From Lachnoclostridium sp. UBA6558 (GTDB lineage Bacteria > Bacillota > Clostridia > Lachnospirales > Lachnospiraceae): a DNA stretch of 5,819 nt. Each line of letters starts with the position of its first letter. Positions within the stretch are counted from its first letter, which is position 1. The notes beneath the pieces are model-generated. The model was given only the letters and a program-made list of their open reading frames with translations. It was not told the DNA's origin and did no database searches. Of this stretch, positions 4,844-5,819 are shown in pieces. The translations under genes and the position numbers were made by a program. The stretch is from positions 20,120 to 25,938 of the forward strand of contig DJJW01000093.1 of the NCBI GenBank assembly GCA_002434335.1, in the 5' to 3' direction.

Positions 4844-4873
4844 TAGTATAACCGAAGTTCAGGAGAGTTATGT
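4844..4873 (-). promoter_or_regulatory. Candidate promoter of the 63-residue gene, forespore (sigma-F/G)-like
   Basis: Read on the minus strand, ACATA (4873-4869) lies 18 bases before TATACTA (4850-4844). The wider -10, GGTTATACT (4853-4845), fits the Bacillus sigma-F pattern GG-N2-A-N-A-(A/C)-T exactly, and ACATA fits G-(C/T)-A-T-A in 4 of 5. Spacing and core sequence are the same as upstream of the 50-residue gene. The predicted start is near 4837, about 70 bases before the ATG. Confidence 0.4.
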
Positions 4874-4884
4874 GTGCTTTGACA

Positions 4885-5819
4885 TTATATTCGAAAAAAG
4901 TCTTTCATATAATTTATCAGGCCTTTTGCTGTAGTAATTAGTTCATCAAGGGATTGTTTCTCTAAGTCTTCTGCTTCTATGTAAGATATTCTGTCAGAAT
5001 AATTTTTTTTAAAGCAGGTATTGGTATAGTCTTCACCAACTGGTATAAACAGACTTTGCTTCTTAATATAACAATTAGCAGGTTTGGCTTTCTGGCGGTA
5101 TTCCTTATCTACATATTGGGCAACACTTTTATGAATTGCTGTATCCTCTAAAGGAAGGTAGAAATAATCCGAAGCCGGAGATAAATGGTATTTTAAAGTA
5201 CCCTTATAGATTGGCAGGTGAAGTCGCAGGGTGTCCTTTGCGAACTCTGCTGATAGTTCCATTGCTTCAAGGTATTCCAATCCTTTTTTCAGGGCACCTT
5301 TTTCTTTTACAGAGCAGCTTATTGTTATCGAAAGAGGATAGTAAATGGGCATCTTGAATTCTATAACTGTTGAGGTATCTGTTGCAAAGTGATGATAAGC
5401 AAGGGGAGTATGAACTGCTGACAGAAAATCTGCTTTAAAGGTATCACAGTAATACAGCATGCCTGATATAGGAAGCAGATTTATGACATCCTCCCCATTG
5501 TGCAGGAGCAGAATATCTCTTAGACTTTGTGAGTCGGGAGTATCCTGTTTGCTGACTGTATTAGTAGAAGCAGTCAGCTGTCCGGATTTTATTTTCATAT
5601 TTTCGTAAATAAGTCTTCCCACATAGCTGGAATAGATGGGAATTAATTCTTCGCCGGAGTAGGTATCTTTTCTTTTGAGCTTTAAATATTCCTCAATGGA
5701 TTTTAATTTCAAGCTTTTCAGAGAAAGAAATTTCTTAAGGGGTTGTATCAGCTTATACAGGTCAACACTTTCCAGATGGGAAAATGGATCTGCATGTCCA
5801 TATAATTCTGCCTTTTTCT
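4885..5819 (-). CDS. YprB-like ribonuclease H-fold protein, C-terminal 310 residues (N-terminus outside window)
   Basis: The minus-strand frame is open from the right edge to the stop at 4885-4887; the TTG at 5712 is an internal Leu codon, not a start. The first 70 or so visible residues (VDLYKLIQPLKKFLSLKSLK, SIEEYL, RKDTYSGEELIPIYSSY) match the C-terminal half of the YprB RNase H-like domain (RNase_H_2), a DEDD-type 3'-5' exonuclease fold. The D of VDLY is visible residue 19. The last catalytic motif is LLLHNGEDV, with H106 and D110 in place of the Y-x3-D of DEDDy enzymes; H here seems usual in this subgroup. A Ser/Thr-rich linker (about 77-97) interrupts the domain before that motif. The first DxE motif is off-window. 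About 200 residues follow D110, mostly beta-rich (FKMPIYYPLSITISC, LRLHLPIYKGTLKYHL) with a helical end; I cannot assign them. A nucleic-acid role is inferred from the fold only. Confidence 0.82.
   Translation of the reverse strand, partial: KKAELYGHADPFSHLESVDLYKLIQPLKKFLSLKSLKLKSIEEYLKLKRKDTYSGEELIPIYSSYVGRLIYENMKIKSGQLTASTNTVSKQDTPDSQSLRDILLLHNGEDVINLLPISGMLYYCDTFKADFLSAVHTPLAYHHFATDTSTVIEFKMPIYYPLSITISCSVKEKGALKKGLEYLEAMELSAEFAKDTLRLHLPIYKGTLKYHLSPASDYFYLPLEDTAIHKSVAQYVDKEYRQKAKPANCYIKKQSLFIPVGEDYTNTCFKKNYSDRISYIEAEDLEKQSLDELITTAKGLINYMKDFFRI

Noticed and set aside
5136..5357. Plus-strand 73-residue frame inside the RNase H-like gene
   Set aside because: It lies fully antisense to a well-supported domain protein and has no recognisable sequence; it is a shadow frame.
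5710..5712. Start of the minus-strand RNase H-like gene at TTG 5712
   Set aside because: The same frame is open for 35 more codons to the window edge and encodes family-typical residues (VDLYKLIQPLKKF), so the start lies outside the window.

Overview
The window looks like chromosome of a low-GC, spore-forming, anaerobic Firmicute, most likely a Lachnospiraceae/Clostridium relative. The evidence is AT-rich spacers, strong AGGAGG-type ribosome binding sites, fermentative acetate genes (pta-ackA), a zinc-type ribosomal protein L32 beginning MGAICPKNKSS, and an RNase H-like gene of the kind common in this group. The assignment rests on recognising protein families, not on a search.

Layout, left to right. 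(1) Positions 1-216 are the 3' end of a plus-strand gene that resembles the C-terminus of an HD/HD-GYP-type phosphohydrolase. (2) A 213-base spacer carries a good sigma-A-type promoter with two adjacent palindromes on it. (3) pta (430-1425) and ackA (1562-2752) follow. Together they convert acetyl-CoA to acetate with ATP formation, and the catalytic residues I can place are present in both. (4) A perfect-consensus promoter (TTGACA-N17-TATAAT) drives a two-gene unit: a YceD/DUF177 protein (2876-3403), then rpmF (3406-3591), closed by an intrinsic terminator. (5) A separately promoted gene with a TTG start (3753-4271) encodes a small membrane-anchored protein of unknown function. (6) Two very small, hydrophilic, convergent genes (4361-4513 plus, 4575-4766 minus) share one bidirectional terminator. 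(7) Positions 4885-5819 on the minus strand are the C-terminal 310 codons of a YprB-like RNase H-fold protein that runs off the right edge.

Regions 1 to 4 are ordinary housekeeping sequence. The part most worth a second look is 4280-4880. Both small genes have nearly the same -10 sequence (GTTATACTATT), with an ATR-ending -35-like element exactly 18 bases upstream. This resembles forespore sigma-F/sigma-G promoters and suggests, by inference only, that the two are sporulation-expressed small proteins. I see no mobile element, CRISPR array, tRNA, rRNA or clearly new multi-gene system. Apart from the partly covered edge genes, no stretch longer than 300 bases lacks a gene.
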